Positions 27,886 to 37,663 of a DNA stretch of 64,000 bases are shown here, piece by piece. The translations under genes were made by a program, and so were the position numbers. Under the pieces are notes generated by a model. It did not search any database, was not told where the DNA came from, and was given only the letters and a program-made list of their open reading frames with translations. Each line of letters opens with the position of its first letter. Within the stretch, counting starts at the first letter, position 1. The stretch spans positions 7,087,001 to 7,151,000 of the forward strand of contig NZ_CP162553.1 in assembly GCF_040939785.1 (NCBI RefSeq), given 5' to 3'. Origin of the DNA: Bradyrhizobium lupini. Lineage in GTDB: Bacteria > Pseudomonadota > Alphaproteobacteria > Rhizobiales > Xanthobacteraceae.

Positions 27886-28812
27886 ATGGACAACCGACCG
27901 GGCAATCGGGAGAACAACAACATCGCCGTCGAGCTGGCGCTGCTGCTGGCGCTCGCAACGCTCTGGGGCGGCTCCTACACCTTCATCAAGCTCGGCGTCG
28001 CCACCATTCCTCCGATCACGCTGATCGCGGCGCGCACCACGATTGCGGGCCTGCTGCTGCTCGCGATCATGTGGGCGCGGGGCATCAGGCTGCCGACGGA
28101 TGCCGCGACCTGGCAACGCTTCGCCTTCCAGGCCGTGCTCAATAGCGTGATCCCCTGGACATTGATCGCCTGGGGCGAGCGCCACGTCGATGCCGCGCTT
28201 GCGACCATCCTCAACTCGGCCGGCCCGATCTTCACCTTCCTGCTCACGGCGGTCGTGACGCGTCACGAGGCGACGACACCGCGAAAGCTGGTCGGGGTGG
28301 TCGCCGGCATGGCCGGCATCCTGCTGATCGTCGGCGTCGATGCCTTCCATAATGTTGGAAGCGGCCTCGTCGCGGAGGCCGCGATCGTTGCCGCCACCAT
28401 CTGCTACGCCTGCGCCGCGATCTTCGGTCGCGGCTTCAAGGGCCTCGATCCCATGGCGCCCGCGGCCGGCTCGTTGCTGGCGGGGGCGGCGGCGCTGCTC
28501 CCGGCCTCGCTCATCGTCGAGCAGCCCTGGACGCTGTCGCCCTCGCTGAGTTCCGTGCTGGCGCTGCTCGCGCTGGCGACCTTCTCGACGGCCGCGGCCT
28601 TCGTGATCTATTTCCGCCTGATCCAGACCCTGGGCTCGGTCGGCACCACCGCGCAGGCCTATCTCCGCGTGCCGATCGGGGTTGCCATCAGCGTCGCCTT
28701 CCTCGGCGAGAGCCTGAGCCGGACCGCCTGGATCGGTCTTGCCTGCGTCGTCCTCGGCGTCGCCGCCATGACTATCCCGGCGCGGCGGCCGGCCGACGTC
28801 AAAACGTCATAA
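27886..28812 (+). CDS. EamA-family (DMT superfamily) transporter
   Basis: 308 residues with about ten membrane segments in two EamA repeats: first ATLWGGSYTFIKLGVATIPP, second from AAIVAATICYACAAIFGR. The PVAT-like end of the repeat appears as LRVPIGVAISVAFLGESLS. Likely exports small metabolites or amino acids; substrate unknown. Confidence 0.9.
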   Translation: MDNRPGNRENNNIAVELALLLALATLWGGSYTFIKLGVATIPPITLIAARTTIAGLLLLAIMWARGIRLPTDAATWQRFAFQAVLNSVIPWTLIAWGERHVDAALATILNSAGPIFTFLLTAVVTRHEATTPRKLVGVVAGMAGILLIVGVDAFHNVGSGLVAEAAIVAATICYACAAIFGRGFKGLDPMAPAAGSLLAGAAALLPASLIVEQPWTLSPSLSSVLALLALATFSTAAAFVIYFRLIQTLGSVGTTAQAYLRVPIGVAISVAFLGESLSRTAWIGLACVVLGVAAMTIPARRPADVKTS

Positions 28813-28936
28813 AACCGGGGCCAAGGAGGCCGGCAGGGCTTCAACATTAAGGATATTCGGCGGCCAGACGCATGTTCCCCCGGGACTGCAATACGTCGTA
28901 TATTGGAGCTCCAATGGCCCGGTCCACACAACACCA

Positions 28937-31623
28937 ATGTCCGCCGAATTGACGCCGACCCCTGAGAAAAAGCGAACTTTCTCGCTCTCCATCGGCCAGC
29001 TCACGTTCGGCAGCTTCCTTCTGGTGCTGGCGGTGATCATCGTCACCTCGACCGCGAGCGTGATTGCGATCCGGCACATCGACACGACCTTCGCCGAGCT
29101 GCAGCGGCTGCAGAGCGTCGGCGACCTCGCCGAGGACATCGACCGCCGCATGAACGAGCTGCGGCTCGCCGCGCGCGACTTCGTCACCGACCCTGGCGCC
29201 GGCATCCAGTTCAAGCAGGTGGGCGAGGCGGCATCGACGCTCAGTGACATCCTGAAGAAGACCCGCATCGAGCTCGTGCCCGAGCAGCAGGATATGATCG
29301 ACGGCGTCAGCGAGCGGCTTGCGACCTACCGCAGCGGCCTGGAACGGATCTCGACCTTGATCGACCGCCGCGCCCAGCTGCTTGCCGGGCTGCCGCCGCT
29401 CCGCGACCAGTTCGACGCAGCTGTCTCCGGCACTGCGGACCGAGAGCTGGCGTCCCGCCTGTCGGAAGCGCAGAGCCGGATCGCGCTTGGGTTGCTTGCG
29501 CGCAACCCGTCCGCGGCCGAGCAGGCGGCGCAGAGCATGCGGGCGATGGGCGTCACTGATCCCAAGCTCAGATCGGCGGTCAACGAGTACGCCGAGGCGA
29601 TCATCGCGGTCGCGGTCCGTGAACGGCAGATCGCCGACATCGACCGCGAGGTGCTGGGAACCGAGGGTCGGCTGATCGGCCGTGTCACCGAATTGCTGCG
29701 CGAGGTCAGCGCCCGGCGCGGTCACGTGCTGTCGCGCGACTTTGCCCGCACGCTGACGGAGGCGCGCTGGCAGAGCATCGTGCTCGGTACCATCGGTGTG
29801 CTGATCGGCATTCTCGCGGCCGGCTTCGTGGTGCGGCGGACGGTCCGTCCGCTCGCCCAGATCGCGCGGTCGATCCGCGCGCTCGCAGCCGGCGAGAAGA
29901 ACACCTCGATCCCGTCCGCCGACCTCGACAACGAGATCGGCGACATCGCGCGGGCGGCCGAAGTGTTCCGCCGTGCGCTGGAGGAGGCCGACACGGCACG
30001 CGAGGCGGCGGTGCGCGCACTGACCGAGCAACGCCTTGCCGAAGAGAGCTACCGGAAACTGTTCGAGGGCTCGGTCGACGGCATCTATGTCACGACGCCG
30101 GCCGGCGACCTCCTCAACGCCAATCCGGCGCTGGCGCGGATGATGGGCTATGACAGCCCCAAAGACCTCATCGACAGCATCAACGACATCGCCCACACCA
30201 TCTACGTCAATCCCGAGGCTCGCGTCGAATATCAGCGGCTGATGGCACGCGACGGCATGGTGCGCGAGTTCGAATACCAGGTGCGCCAGCGCGGCGGCGA
30301 CATCCTGTGGCTGTCCGACAGTGCCACCGGCGTCCGCGACGAGGCGGGCAACATCGTCCGCTATGAGGGCACGCTGCGCGACATTACCGACCAGAAGCGC
30401 GCGGAAGACGCCATTGCCGAAGGACGGCGCCTGCTCCAGCAGGTCATCGACACCGTGCCAGCGGTCATCAACGTCAAGGACCGCGACCTGCGCTACGTGC
30501 TGATGAACCGTTACATGGCCGGCATCTTCGAATCGAGCCCGGCGATGCGCTCGGCCGCACCACGGCCGACCTGATGTCGCGCTACGGCGCGGCCAAGTCC
30601 GACGAGAGCGACAAGCGCGTGCTGACGCTGCGAAAGGGCCTCGGCTTCTACGAAGAGGAGTACATTGATTCTTCCGGCCACATGCGGCAATGGCTCGTCA
30701 ACAAGCTGCCGTTGCTCGATGCCGAAGGCGAGATCGAGCGGATCGTCACCGTGGCGCTCGACATCGGCGAGCGCAAGCGCGGCGAGCAGGAGATGCGGAA
30801 AGCCAAGGAATCCGCCGAGACCGCGCTGCGCAATCTGCGCGAGACCCAGGCCTCGCTGATCGAGGCGGAGAAGCTGGCGGCGCTCGGGCGCCTCGTCGCC
30901 GGCGTCGCGCACGAGGTCAACAATCCCGTCGGCATCAGCCTCACGGTCGCCTCCGCGCTGGAGCGCAAGACCGCGATGTTCACCGCCGAAGTCGAACGCG
31001 GCGAGCTGCGCCGCTCCACGCTCAACGACTTTCTCCATACCAGCCGCGACGCGTCCTCGCAGCTCGTCGCCAATCTCAATCGCGCCGCGGAGCTGATCCA
31101 GTCGTTCAAGCAGGTCGCCGCCGACCGCAACTATTCGGACCAGCGCAGCTTCGATCTCGGTGACCTCACCGAGCAGGTGGTGATGAGTCTGCGGCCCGGC
31201 CTTCGCAAGCACAATCTGACGCTCAATGTCGAGTGCCAGCCTGATCTGACCATGAACAGCTATCCCGGACCCTACGGCCAGGTGCTGACCAATCTGTTTC
31301 TCAACGCGGTGGCGCACGCCTTCCCGGACGGCCGGCCGGGGACCATCGACATCCAGGTGCGCGAGTCCGGCAAGGACAATGTCGAGATCATCTTCTCCGA
31401 CAATGGCTGCGGCATGTCGCTCGACGTCCGCCGCCGTGCCTTCGATCCGTTCTTCACGACGCGGCGCGATCAGGGCGGCACCGGCCTCGGGCTGCACATC
31501 GTCTACAGCATCGTCACGAACAGGCTCGGCGGACGGCTCGATCTGGATTCCGAACCGGGCAGCGGCACACGTATCCAGATCATCCTGCCGCGCGTGGCGC
31601 CGCTCGAGCAGGCCGCGGAATAG
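28937..31623 (+). pseudogene. Membrane PAS sensor histidine kinase, single frameshift
   Basis: Frame 1 (28937-30574) gives an N-terminal membrane helix (FGSFLLVLAVIIVTSTASVI), a helical sensor region, a second helix (IVLGTIGVLIGILAAGFVVR), HAMP, and a first PAS. Frame 2 continues the second PAS from 30532, then the H-box LVAGVAHEVNNP and an ATPase domain (LFLNAVAHAF, DNGCGM, GGTGLGLHI). The join TTCGAATC (30528-30535) lacks one base; TTC-GGA-ATC would restore roughly 895 residues. No adjacent response regulator. A base-calling error is quite possible, since both halves are well conserved. Confidence 0.82.
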
Positions 31624-31688
31624 CTCACGCGTTTTCGAGCGAAGTGGATGCCGGTCCGCGTGACGAAAATGCGTCGAAACAACAATTG

Positions 31689-31725
31689 AGAGCTTCAGTT
31701 CTGATTCAATCAGAACCGAAGCTCT
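31689..31725. terminator. Convergent bidirectional terminator
   Basis: Near-perfect 18-bp stem (AGAGCTTCAGTTCTGATT against AATCAGAACCGAAGCTCT, one mismatch) with a one-base loop. It lies between the kinase and the GrlR-like gene and overlaps the latter's stop codon. Confidence 0.8.
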
Positions 31726-32074
31726 AGTCGGCCTCTGCAAGCTTATGCAGCGTCGCGCCGAAAATCTGGCTGGCCTTTCCGACCAGCGCGGTGCCCGTCA
31801 TGTCCCCGCGCGTCTCCGTGAACGTGCCGCTGAGGCCGATGCCGACCGCGGCAGGCCCGCCGAACAGCGGATTGTCGTCACCCCGCGGCGAGGTGTGACG
31901 CTGGACCAGCACCTCGCCCTTGAAGGTGTTGTCCTTCACCGTGTAGCTGCCGGTGTAATAGAGATAGGCGTCGCCGCCAAGAATCTTGCCGTCGCGAAAA
32001 AGAATCACGCCGCTGCCCTTGCCGACCCGACCATCGAGCAGGTTCACGTGAATCGAATAGAGGCCGTTCTTCAT
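31724..32074 (-). CDS. GrlR-like regulatory protein
   Basis: 116 residues from ATG 32074; longer readings to 32479 are not supported. MKNGLYSIHVNLLDGRVGKG, GSGVILFRDGKILGGDAYLY and YTGSYTV are typical of the GrlR family of beta-barrel-like small proteins, first described as a repressor partner of GrlA in E. coli LEE. In rhizobia such proteins are widespread and uncharacterised, so a T3SS link should not be assumed. Confidence 0.75.
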   Translation of the reverse strand: MKNGLYSIHVNLLDGRVGKGSGVILFRDGKILGGDAYLYYTGSYTVKDNTFKGEVLVQRHTSPRGDDNPLFGGPAAVGIGLSGTFTETRGDMTGTALVGKASQIFGATLHKLAEAD

Positions 32075-32331
32075 AACGTCCCGAGGCCGGCCGCCATCGC
32101 CCAATGGCGTAACCGGTGGTGCATTTATGCCAAAGGGCATGCGGCCACGCAACGCGGCAGTTTGGCCGCCGACCTTGCGAGCCTGCCCGTGAGCCGTAAT
32201 TGTCCCGGCTTGTCTATGACACCGCCATGACGGTCTGATCATGAAGCGAGGCCAGTCGTTGCGAATCAAGTTGGCCCGCGAAATGCATAACCATTGTTGC
32301 ACTGGCCGCGGGGTGCTGGAGCAAGACAAAC

Positions 32332-32829
32332 GTGAGCAACTGGATCGATTCCGGCGGCGAGAAGCCGCGTCTGTACAGTGTGCGTCCCACGATTTGCGAA
32401 ACACGACAACGGCGGATCGGCGGCGCAGCACGCTGGCGAACCGTGGCGAACCTAGCATGCGTCCTGGCCCTGATCGCACTCGCGGCCCCCTTCGGCCACG
32501 CGCGCGACCGCGGCCAGTTCGTCAACACCAATGCCGAATTGAAGGCCTGGTTCGACGGACTGCGAAGCGGCAAGGGGCCTTGTTGCTCCGATGCCGACGG
32601 CTCGGCGCTCTCGGACGCCGACTGGGACAGCAAGGACGGGCACTATCGGGTCCGCGTCCCGCGTTATGGCCACATGATCGACGGCCGACCGCAGGAGCTC
32701 GTCTGGGTCGACGTGCCCGAGGAGGCCGTGATCTCGGAGCCGAACCGGGTGGGGCGCACCATGGTCTGGCCGATCTACGGCTACATGGGCGTCGCCGTCC
32801 GCTGCTTCATGCCCGGCAGCATGACTTGA
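32332..32829 (+). CDS. Conserved exported hypothetical protein
   Basis: 165 residues if GTG 32332 is used; the hydrophobic stretch VANLACVLALIALAAPFGHA suggests the mature protein begins about residue 58 and that GTG 32443 could be the true start. Mature part: FDGLRSGKGPCCSDADGSAL and a C-terminal RCFMPG; three cysteines. This CCSDADG type is frequent in Bradyrhizobium; function unknown. Confidence 0.68.
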   Translation: MSNWIDSGGEKPRLYSVRPTICETRQRRIGGAARWRTVANLACVLALIALAAPFGHARDRGQFVNTNAELKAWFDGLRSGKGPCCSDADGSALSDADWDSKDGHYRVRVPRYGHMIDGRPQELVWVDVPEEAVISEPNRVGRTMVWPIYGYMGVAVRCFMPGSMT

Positions 32830-32879
32830 GCACGCCGGGCGGCAACGTCGCCCGGTGAGCCGATGCGGCGCGCGCCGTG

Positions 32880-33263
32880 TCAGGTATATTTCTTGTCGCG
32901 CTCGAGCAGCTCGATGGAGATGCCTTCGGGGCCGCGGATGAAGCAGATGCGCACGCCGGGGCGGATCGTGGTCGGTTCGCGCGTGAAAGTAACGCCCTTG
33001 GCCTTGAGCTCGGCGGCGACGGCGTCGATGTCCTTCACCGTGAGACCGAAATGGTCGAGGCCTTGATGCGGGTGCGGCGGCGGCGGGTTGACCGCATTGT
33101 CGCCCTCGAGGGGCGCAATGAAGATCCTTGCGCCGCCGAGATTCACGTCGATCCGTCCGGGCGCTTGCACGATCTCGCCACCGAGGATGTCCCGCAGCCA
33201 AGCCGCCGTGGCCTCCGGATCGGGGCTGCGCAGATGGACGTGATCCCAAGTGACGACTGGCAT
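32880..33263 (-). CDS. VOC-family (glyoxalase/dioxygenase fold) protein
   Basis: 127 residues. Two beta-alpha-beta-beta-beta modules: WDHVHLRSPDPEATAAWLRD and GLDHFGLTVKDIDAVAAELK, closing with IRGPEGISIELLER. Metal ligands would be His (DHVH), His (LDHFG) and Glu (SIELLE). Reaction unknown. Confidence 0.87.
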   Translation of the reverse strand: MPVVTWDHVHLRSPDPEATAAWLRDILGGEIVQAPGRIDVNLGGARIFIAPLEGDNAVNPPPPHPHQGLDHFGLTVKDIDAVAAELKAKGVTFTREPTTIRPGVRICFIRGPEGISIELLERDKKYT

Positions 33264-33443
33264 TTCGTGTTCTCCCGACGGATCTTGATGTTGCAGCGCA
33301 TGTTAGCGGGCTCGGCCCGTGACCGCCACCGCTCTTGCCGACTCGGCAGCTGCGCGGGAACCTTGGTTCGCCTTCCGGATTAAGGTAAGCAGTGGCCGAA
33401 TCCGTTGTCGAAACGTGCTTCCGCTGCGATCGGTGAGGCAACC

Positions 33444-34013
33444 ATGAGCGCTGGGTTTGACCGCATCGGGTTAGGGCGTTTCGCCGGGACCGGCGAACGA
33501 CTGGCGCGGGCGGTGACGATCGCGAGCGTTTCATTTGGGCGAGGCCTGCTGTGGCTGTTGGCGGCCATCATCGTCGGTTGCGGCATCTGGATGCTGCTCC
33601 CCGTCTCCAAAGGCAACAGTGCCGAACCGGTGAGGTCTGACGTGGCAGCCGTCGAGACGGCGCCTTCGCGCGATGCGGTCGCCGTGTCGCCGGCCTCCGA
33701 AGCTCAGATTCCGACAATGGCAGAACTCGGCCGGATCAGGATTTCATCTCAGACCTGGCGCCGCGGCGGCCTTGGATCGAAGGCGCTGGTGACGCTCACG
33801 CTGCGCAACGACAACGACTATGCCGTAAAGGATGTCGAGATCGTCTGCGCTTTTGCGCGGCGTGATGGCAGTCATCTCACCGACCGCACCCGCGTTCTGG
33901 CGGATCAGGTCAGCATGAAGAGCCGCAAGACTTTTGCGCGCATTCCTGTCGGCTTCGTCAACGTGAATGCCGATCAGGCGAAGTGTTCGCTTGTGGCAGC
34001 ACGCCGGACCTAA
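33444..34013 (+). CDS. Membrane-anchored protein of unknown function
   Basis: 189 residues from ATG 33444 (GGTGAGG upstream; frame open to 33405). One membrane helix LLWLLAAIIVGCGIWMLLPV, then a periplasmic domain with ALVTLTLRNDNDYAVKDVEI and a Cys pair (IVCAFA, AKCSLV). The strand pattern resembles an immunoglobulin-like fold for protein or envelope interaction; family not recognised. Confidence 0.65.
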   Translation: MSAGFDRIGLGRFAGTGERLARAVTIASVSFGRGLLWLLAAIIVGCGIWMLLPVSKGNSAEPVRSDVAAVETAPSRDAVAVSPASEAQIPTMAELGRIRISSQTWRRGGLGSKALVTLTLRNDNDYAVKDVEIVCAFARRDGSHLTDRTRVLADQVSMKSRKTFARIPVGFVNVNADQAKCSLVAARRT

Positions 34014-34172
34014 GGCCGGCAGTGCCGGGTAGCGGAAAAATTACTGTCCTGGGGGTTGGCCGAAAAACTTGCCGTCGCCATTTGAACCGAACGGCTGGGC
34101 CAGGAACTAATTAAATGATCGCCTGTTAAGGCGGAGAGCCCACGCGGGGATGCGGCGGGCGGAGCGTGGCCA

Positions 34173-34703
34173 ATGCCCATCTTTCGGTATTTCTTCTTTG
34201 TCGGTGGAGCCTTGCTCGCACTGCTGTTCGCGGCGAACTACGTTCTGCCGACTTCGCCTGTGACGCAGGCTATCGCAACCGCAAGCAACGAACAGCCGTT
34301 GATTCGGATCCGGTCCGATCGCCACCTGCCGGAGCGTGTCGTACTCGACACCAGTCAGCCGACGCTTGCCGCCCCTGCGGCGAAGATCGCCGCCGTCGCG
34401 GCTCCCCAGCCGCCCGTGGAGAGCATGTCACCCGCTTTGGCCGAGATATCAGCCAAGGCGCGGGTCCGCGAGACGTTCGCCCAATTCACGCCGGCCGCGA
34501 AGGCCGATACCGCTGCGGTCAAGAAGACCGAGGCCAAGACGCAAATTCAGCCGCAAGTTCAGGCGCAGGCCCAGCCCCCTCAGACCCCGGCGCAGCAGCC
34601 CAAGCGCAAGGTCGCCAGAACGCATCCGGTGCCGCAGCAAGGGCGGCCGATGATGGTGATGGCGCAGCAGCCGCATTTCGGCTTCTTCAACAGCACCTGG
34701 TGA
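34173..34703 (+). CDS. Exported/anchored Gln-Pro-Ala-rich protein
   Basis: 176 residues. N-terminal signal/anchor FRYFFFVGGALLALLFAANY; the remainder is low complexity with a Gln/Pro-rich tract (QPQVQAQAQPPQTPAQQPK) and C-terminal FGFFNSTW. Common in Bradyrhizobium near tRNA genes; function unknown. Confidence 0.65.
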   Translation: MPIFRYFFFVGGALLALLFAANYVLPTSPVTQAIATASNEQPLIRIRSDRHLPERVVLDTSQPTLAAPAAKIAAVAAPQPPVESMSPALAEISAKARVRETFAQFTPAAKADTAAVKKTEAKTQIQPQVQAQAQPPQTPAQQPKRKVARTHPVPQQGRPMMVMAQQPHFGFFNSTW

Positions 34704-34728
34704 GGGCGGGTCTGACCCGTCTCGAATC

Positions 34729-34760
34729 GAGGCCGGAAGGGCTTTTTATTGGCCGGCCTC
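34729..34760 (+). terminator. Rho-independent-like terminator
   Basis: GAGGCCGG / CCGGCCTC stem with a loop containing GGGCTTTTTATT, 26 bp after the stop of the Gln-rich protein and about 95 bp upstream of the tRNA. Confidence 0.65.
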
Positions 34761-34855
34761 TCTGCTAATTCGAACCCATCCGAACGTCGCCCGGCCTGCT
34801 GGCTCGCCAGCAGCTATCTGGGGCGTCTCGGTTACGGTCCAAGATCTGGGCCAGG

Positions 34856-34932
34856 GCGCTCGTAGCTCAGCTGGATAGAGCATCGGATTTCGATTCCGAG
34901 GGTCGGGAGTTCGAATCTCTCCGAGCGCGCCA
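34856..34932 (+). tRNA. tRNA-Arg (TCG anticodon), integration site of the island
   Basis: 77 nt including encoded CCA. Acceptor GCGCTCG/CGAGCGC, D arm GCTC-AGCTGGATA-GAGC, anticodon arm TCGGA-TTTCGAT-TCCGA with TCG at 34-36, and T arm GGGAG-TTCGAAT-CTCTC. It decodes CGA. The integrase stop is only 17 bp beyond the CCA, the usual geometry for integration into a tRNA 3' end. The gene stays intact. Confidence 0.95.
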
Positions 34933-34948
34933 ACCAACCGACTGTGAA

Positions 34949-36244
34949 TTAAGCGCTTTTCTCGACGGCCTGGTTTTCATTCTGAATGCCATCAGCCCCG
35001 TCATTCTGAACGCTTGTCGCTATTTTGTTCGCGAGGACGTGGGCATAACGCTTTTTGGTAGCCGATAGCATCCGCTTGGCCGAACGCTTGGCATAGCCTT
35101 CATAGCTCTGTTGCGTCTTGTGCGTGGACAGCGCCCGGCCTTGCCCGTCCGTAAGCTCTGCTTCCTCCAGCTCCGTCAACCCGCCGTGCCGGCAGGCATC
35201 CAGGGTGAAGTGGGGCGGAACGCCCTCGATCTTTTTCCGCAGTCGCGTCACGACATGGTTAAGAGAGCTGTAAATCCACGGCTTGGCTGCGCCGTCGCCT
35301 AAGTCGCGCAAGATCATGGGCAGCCCGAGCCTAGGGAGCTTCGCCAGGATTTCCTCAGCATCCGGATAGAACAGCGTCACGTTGCCCTTTTCGTCGGTCT
35401 CTTCCAGCGGGTGGGGCGCGATCGTGCCGGTCTTGTGGTGAGCTACCCGGATGATCGACGGCGCCGAAGGTGCCCGGTAGTCGGCCCATGTGATGTAGCC
35501 CGCAACCACGTTCTCCGGCCGCTGGAGCCATTCAAAGCAGATGACCGCGGTAGCGGCTGCCTCGGGATAACCCGCCTCGATCGCGCCCCAGGCGAAGGCG
35601 TAGGCCTCGTCCCGAGTGACGGCGGATTTCTTGGCTTTCGCCCGCTTCTTTACCGTCACGCCTTCCCATGGATTCGGAACGTCGGCCGGAAACTCTTCCG
35701 GGTAAAGCCGATGGACAACCCGCCACGCCTTGCGACAGAGGCCGATCAGCTTTTCGCCCGTGCGCAGCCGTTGCTGGCCAGCCGCGAGCTTCTTTCCCTT
35801 TGCGGTGATGAACTTGTCATAGAGTTTGTCTGCCGCTCGGGGGCTGATCGTCCTGACGAGACGGCCTCCGACACAATCGCCCGACTTGGTGATGACGTTG
35901 CAAATCTCGTCCATCGCCCATTCGTAATCTGAGCGCGACCGCTCCGCGACCTTCTCCAGATAAGCCTTGCTGATCTTGTATTCGCGAAACAGCCAATCAA
36001 CCGTTCCGTATTTCGGAGCCATGACGCCGCTTACTGGCAGGCCCTTGCGTGCCTGATCCCATTCGTCAAATTGCTCATTGAGCGTCTTGGCCCGCGCCAG
36101 CATCCGCGCGTAATCAGTCCCCAGAGCCTCATTCGAGAGGGGGCACCTCAGTGCGCGATATTTCGTCGGTACGTTGTAGTAATAGGCCGTCGCGCCTTTC
36201 GCCAGCAGCTTGGGGATCACGTGTCGGGGCAGTTCCACCCTCAC
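34949..36244 (-). CDS. int: Tyrosine recombinase integrase
   Basis: 431 residues from GTG 36244, which overlaps the upstream stop (GTGA) with AGAGG at SD distance; the frame is open to 36313. Catalytic residues: Arg in FEWLQRPENV, Lys in HHKTG, the His-x-x-Arg equivalent in DACRHGG, and the Tyr nucleophile in QSYEGYAKR. It catalyses site-specific integration/excision; the adjacent tRNA-Arg(TCG) 3' end is the evident attachment site. Confidence 0.93.
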   Translation of the reverse strand: MRVELPRHVIPKLLAKGATAYYYNVPTKYRALRCPLSNEALGTDYARMLARAKTLNEQFDEWDQARKGLPVSGVMAPKYGTVDWLFREYKISKAYLEKVAERSRSDYEWAMDEICNVITKSGDCVGGRLVRTISPRAADKLYDKFITAKGKKLAAGQQRLRTGEKLIGLCRKAWRVVHRLYPEEFPADVPNPWEGVTVKKRAKAKKSAVTRDEAYAFAWGAIEAGYPEAAATAVICFEWLQRPENVVAGYITWADYRAPSAPSIIRVAHHKTGTIAPHPLEETDEKGNVTLFYPDAEEILAKLPRLGLPMILRDLGDGAAKPWIYSSLNHVVTRLRKKIEGVPPHFTLDACRHGGLTELEEAELTDGQGRALSTHKTQQSYEGYAKRSAKRMLSATKKRYAHVLANKIATSVQNDGADGIQNENQAVEKSA

Positions 36245-36426
36245 AAATCCTCTGCGAGGTCGCCTTGCGCGAGGATTGGAGCTATTGCCCTGTCCAGATC
36301 GTCCCTCAGCCATAACCGTCTACGCCCTTCCGCTACTCGCGGCTGAGGATACTCTTTGCCGACCCGCTTTAGGAAGTCCTCCGCCGTGCGCTCGCCGCAA
36401 TAGCCGGCCGCCAGCTCGGCTGCCAT
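36241..36426 (-). CDS. Excisionase-like small DNA-binding protein
   Basis: 61 residues from ATG 36426 (frame open to TTG 36471). YCGERTAEDFLKRVGKEYPQ, then AEGRRRLWLRDDLDRAIAPI has the helix-turn-helix plus wing pattern of AlpA/Xis-type proteins (a residue run ending in R-L-W-L-R-D-D-L). It overlaps the integrase start, so expression is coupled. The role as directionality factor is inferred from size and position. Confidence 0.75.
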   Translation of the reverse strand: MAAELAAGYCGERTAEDFLKRVGKEYPQPRVAEGRRRLWLRDDLDRAIAPILAQGDLAEDL

Positions 36427-36478
36427 GCGCCTGGGCCAAGATCCTGCGGGAATTGCTGACGGCTTGCTCAAGCTTCTG

Positions 36479-36961
36479 TCACTCGCCCCCGGGCGAAATT
36501 GGAATAGCTGACGTTAGCCGAACCTCGACGCCGGCAGCCGGGCGCTTGTCTAAGGCGGGATCAAGTGCCACATCCATCAGGTATTCGCAAACCTCGGGGA
36601 AAAGCCTTCCGCCACCCAGAAACTCGAGAAGTCGGTAATGATACCGATCTTGCCGAGCACTGGCCTTCTGCTTAATCGCTTCGCTTGCCCCTTCCTCGAC
36701 AGTGCCGTTGGTGTCATGGGCCAGCATCACCATGAAGGCGGCTCCCTCGATTGAGAGCGGAGTGAAGTGCGAGGCTCGCTCTGCGATCTTATCCAGCTCT
36801 TCGTTAAGGAGCTTTCGGTCGATCTCGTCATTTCGAGCGTCAGCCTCATTGTACGCCTGATTGGTGAGCCTGAATTGCTCGGCCAGCCGCACCAAAGCGC
36901 ATTCGCTCGGCTGCGCTTGTGGGGCGATCGACGCCCGCTCGGCAGAAGGTAGATGCAGCAT
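36479..36961 (-). CDS. Prophage early-region hypothetical protein
   Basis: 160 residues from ATG 36961 (AAAG/GGAAAG upstream); an in-frame extension to 37138 would overlap the preceding gene. Helical, charged (LVRLAEQFRLTNQAYNEADA, LLNEELDKIAERASH). No recognisable domain. Part of the leftward operon running from the repressor region to the integrase. Confidence 0.6.
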   Translation of the reverse strand: MLHLPSAERASIAPQAQPSECALVRLAEQFRLTNQAYNEADARNDEIDRKLLNEELDKIAERASHFTPLSIEGAAFMVMLAHDTNGTVEEGASEAIKQKASARQDRYHYRLLEFLGGGRLFPEVCEYLMDVALDPALDKRPAAGVEVRLTSAIPISPGGE

Positions 36962-37068
36962 GCTTTCCGCTCCGATTACGCCTCCGCAGGCGATGCTGAC
37001 CAAATGATGATGCCTGAAGGGAAGACGCGGAGAGGGCGGCGAAGGCCGCCAACTCCCGACTATGCACA

Positions 37069-37650
37069 TCACGACCGCGCAGCGGCGGGCATGGCATCGA
37101 GGGAGGCGACAAGGTTCTGAAGCGCGGTCAAATGCCACCAGTCCTTATCCGTGCAAAATTCCTCATCCAGCATGTACTGGATCAGCGCAGCAGCAGCGGC
37201 CGGCGTTGTCGGCGCTGTATTCGCAAGGCGTTTTGCATACCGCCGTTCTGCGGCAACGCGTCGGTCAACTTCCTTGCTCAACCTTAAAAGCTTGGCGCGC
37301 CTATCCCAGGTGACACCGGCCGCAAGCTGCGCGTCATAACGAGCCTTGGCATCAAGATATTCCCGCTCGATTGTGGCGCGATTGATCTCGCCAGCTTCCA
37401 GCAATTGCTCGCGGCGAGCTTCGATTTCGCCCGCACCAATCGTGTAGCCCCGCCACTGAATCAGGCCGATTGGACGCGGGCCGTGCTTTTTCGTGGCCTC
37501 GAACTCGGCTTCTTGCAATTGATCGTAAAGCGCCTGCCAAGCCATTGCGAGCCTCTGGTGCTCAGCAATCATAGCAAGCACAGGATCGGCGATAGCGTCC
37601 TGACGTTTGGAGCGGTGCTGGCCGACTGCAGATTGCGGGAGCTGCAACAT
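37069..37650 (-). CDS. Prophage early-region hypothetical protein
   Basis: 193 residues from ATG 37650 with GGAG upstream, beginning MLQLPQSAVGQHRSKRQDAI. Helical with long charged stretches (EIEARREQLLEAGEINRATI, RRVAAERRYAKRLAN). It has YTIGAG- and WDRRAKLLRLSK-like segments but no family I recognise. Starts 13 bp after the upstream frameshifted gene. Confidence 0.6.
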   Translation of the reverse strand: MLQLPQSAVGQHRSKRQDAIADPVLAMIAEHQRLAMAWQALYDQLQEAEFEATKKHGPRPIGLIQWRGYTIGAGEIEARREQLLEAGEINRATIEREYLDAKARYDAQLAAGVTWDRRAKLLRLSKEVDRRVAAERRYAKRLANTAPTTPAAAAALIQYMLDEEFCTDKDWWHLTALQNLVASLDAMPAAARS

Positions 37651-37663
37651 CTTTCGATCTCCA

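Noticed and set aside
34746..34937. Minus-strand ORF reading across the tRNA (…GEIRTPDPRNRNPMLYP…)
   Set aside because: Typical artefact of translating the antisense of a tRNA gene; no start signal and it covers the tRNA completely.
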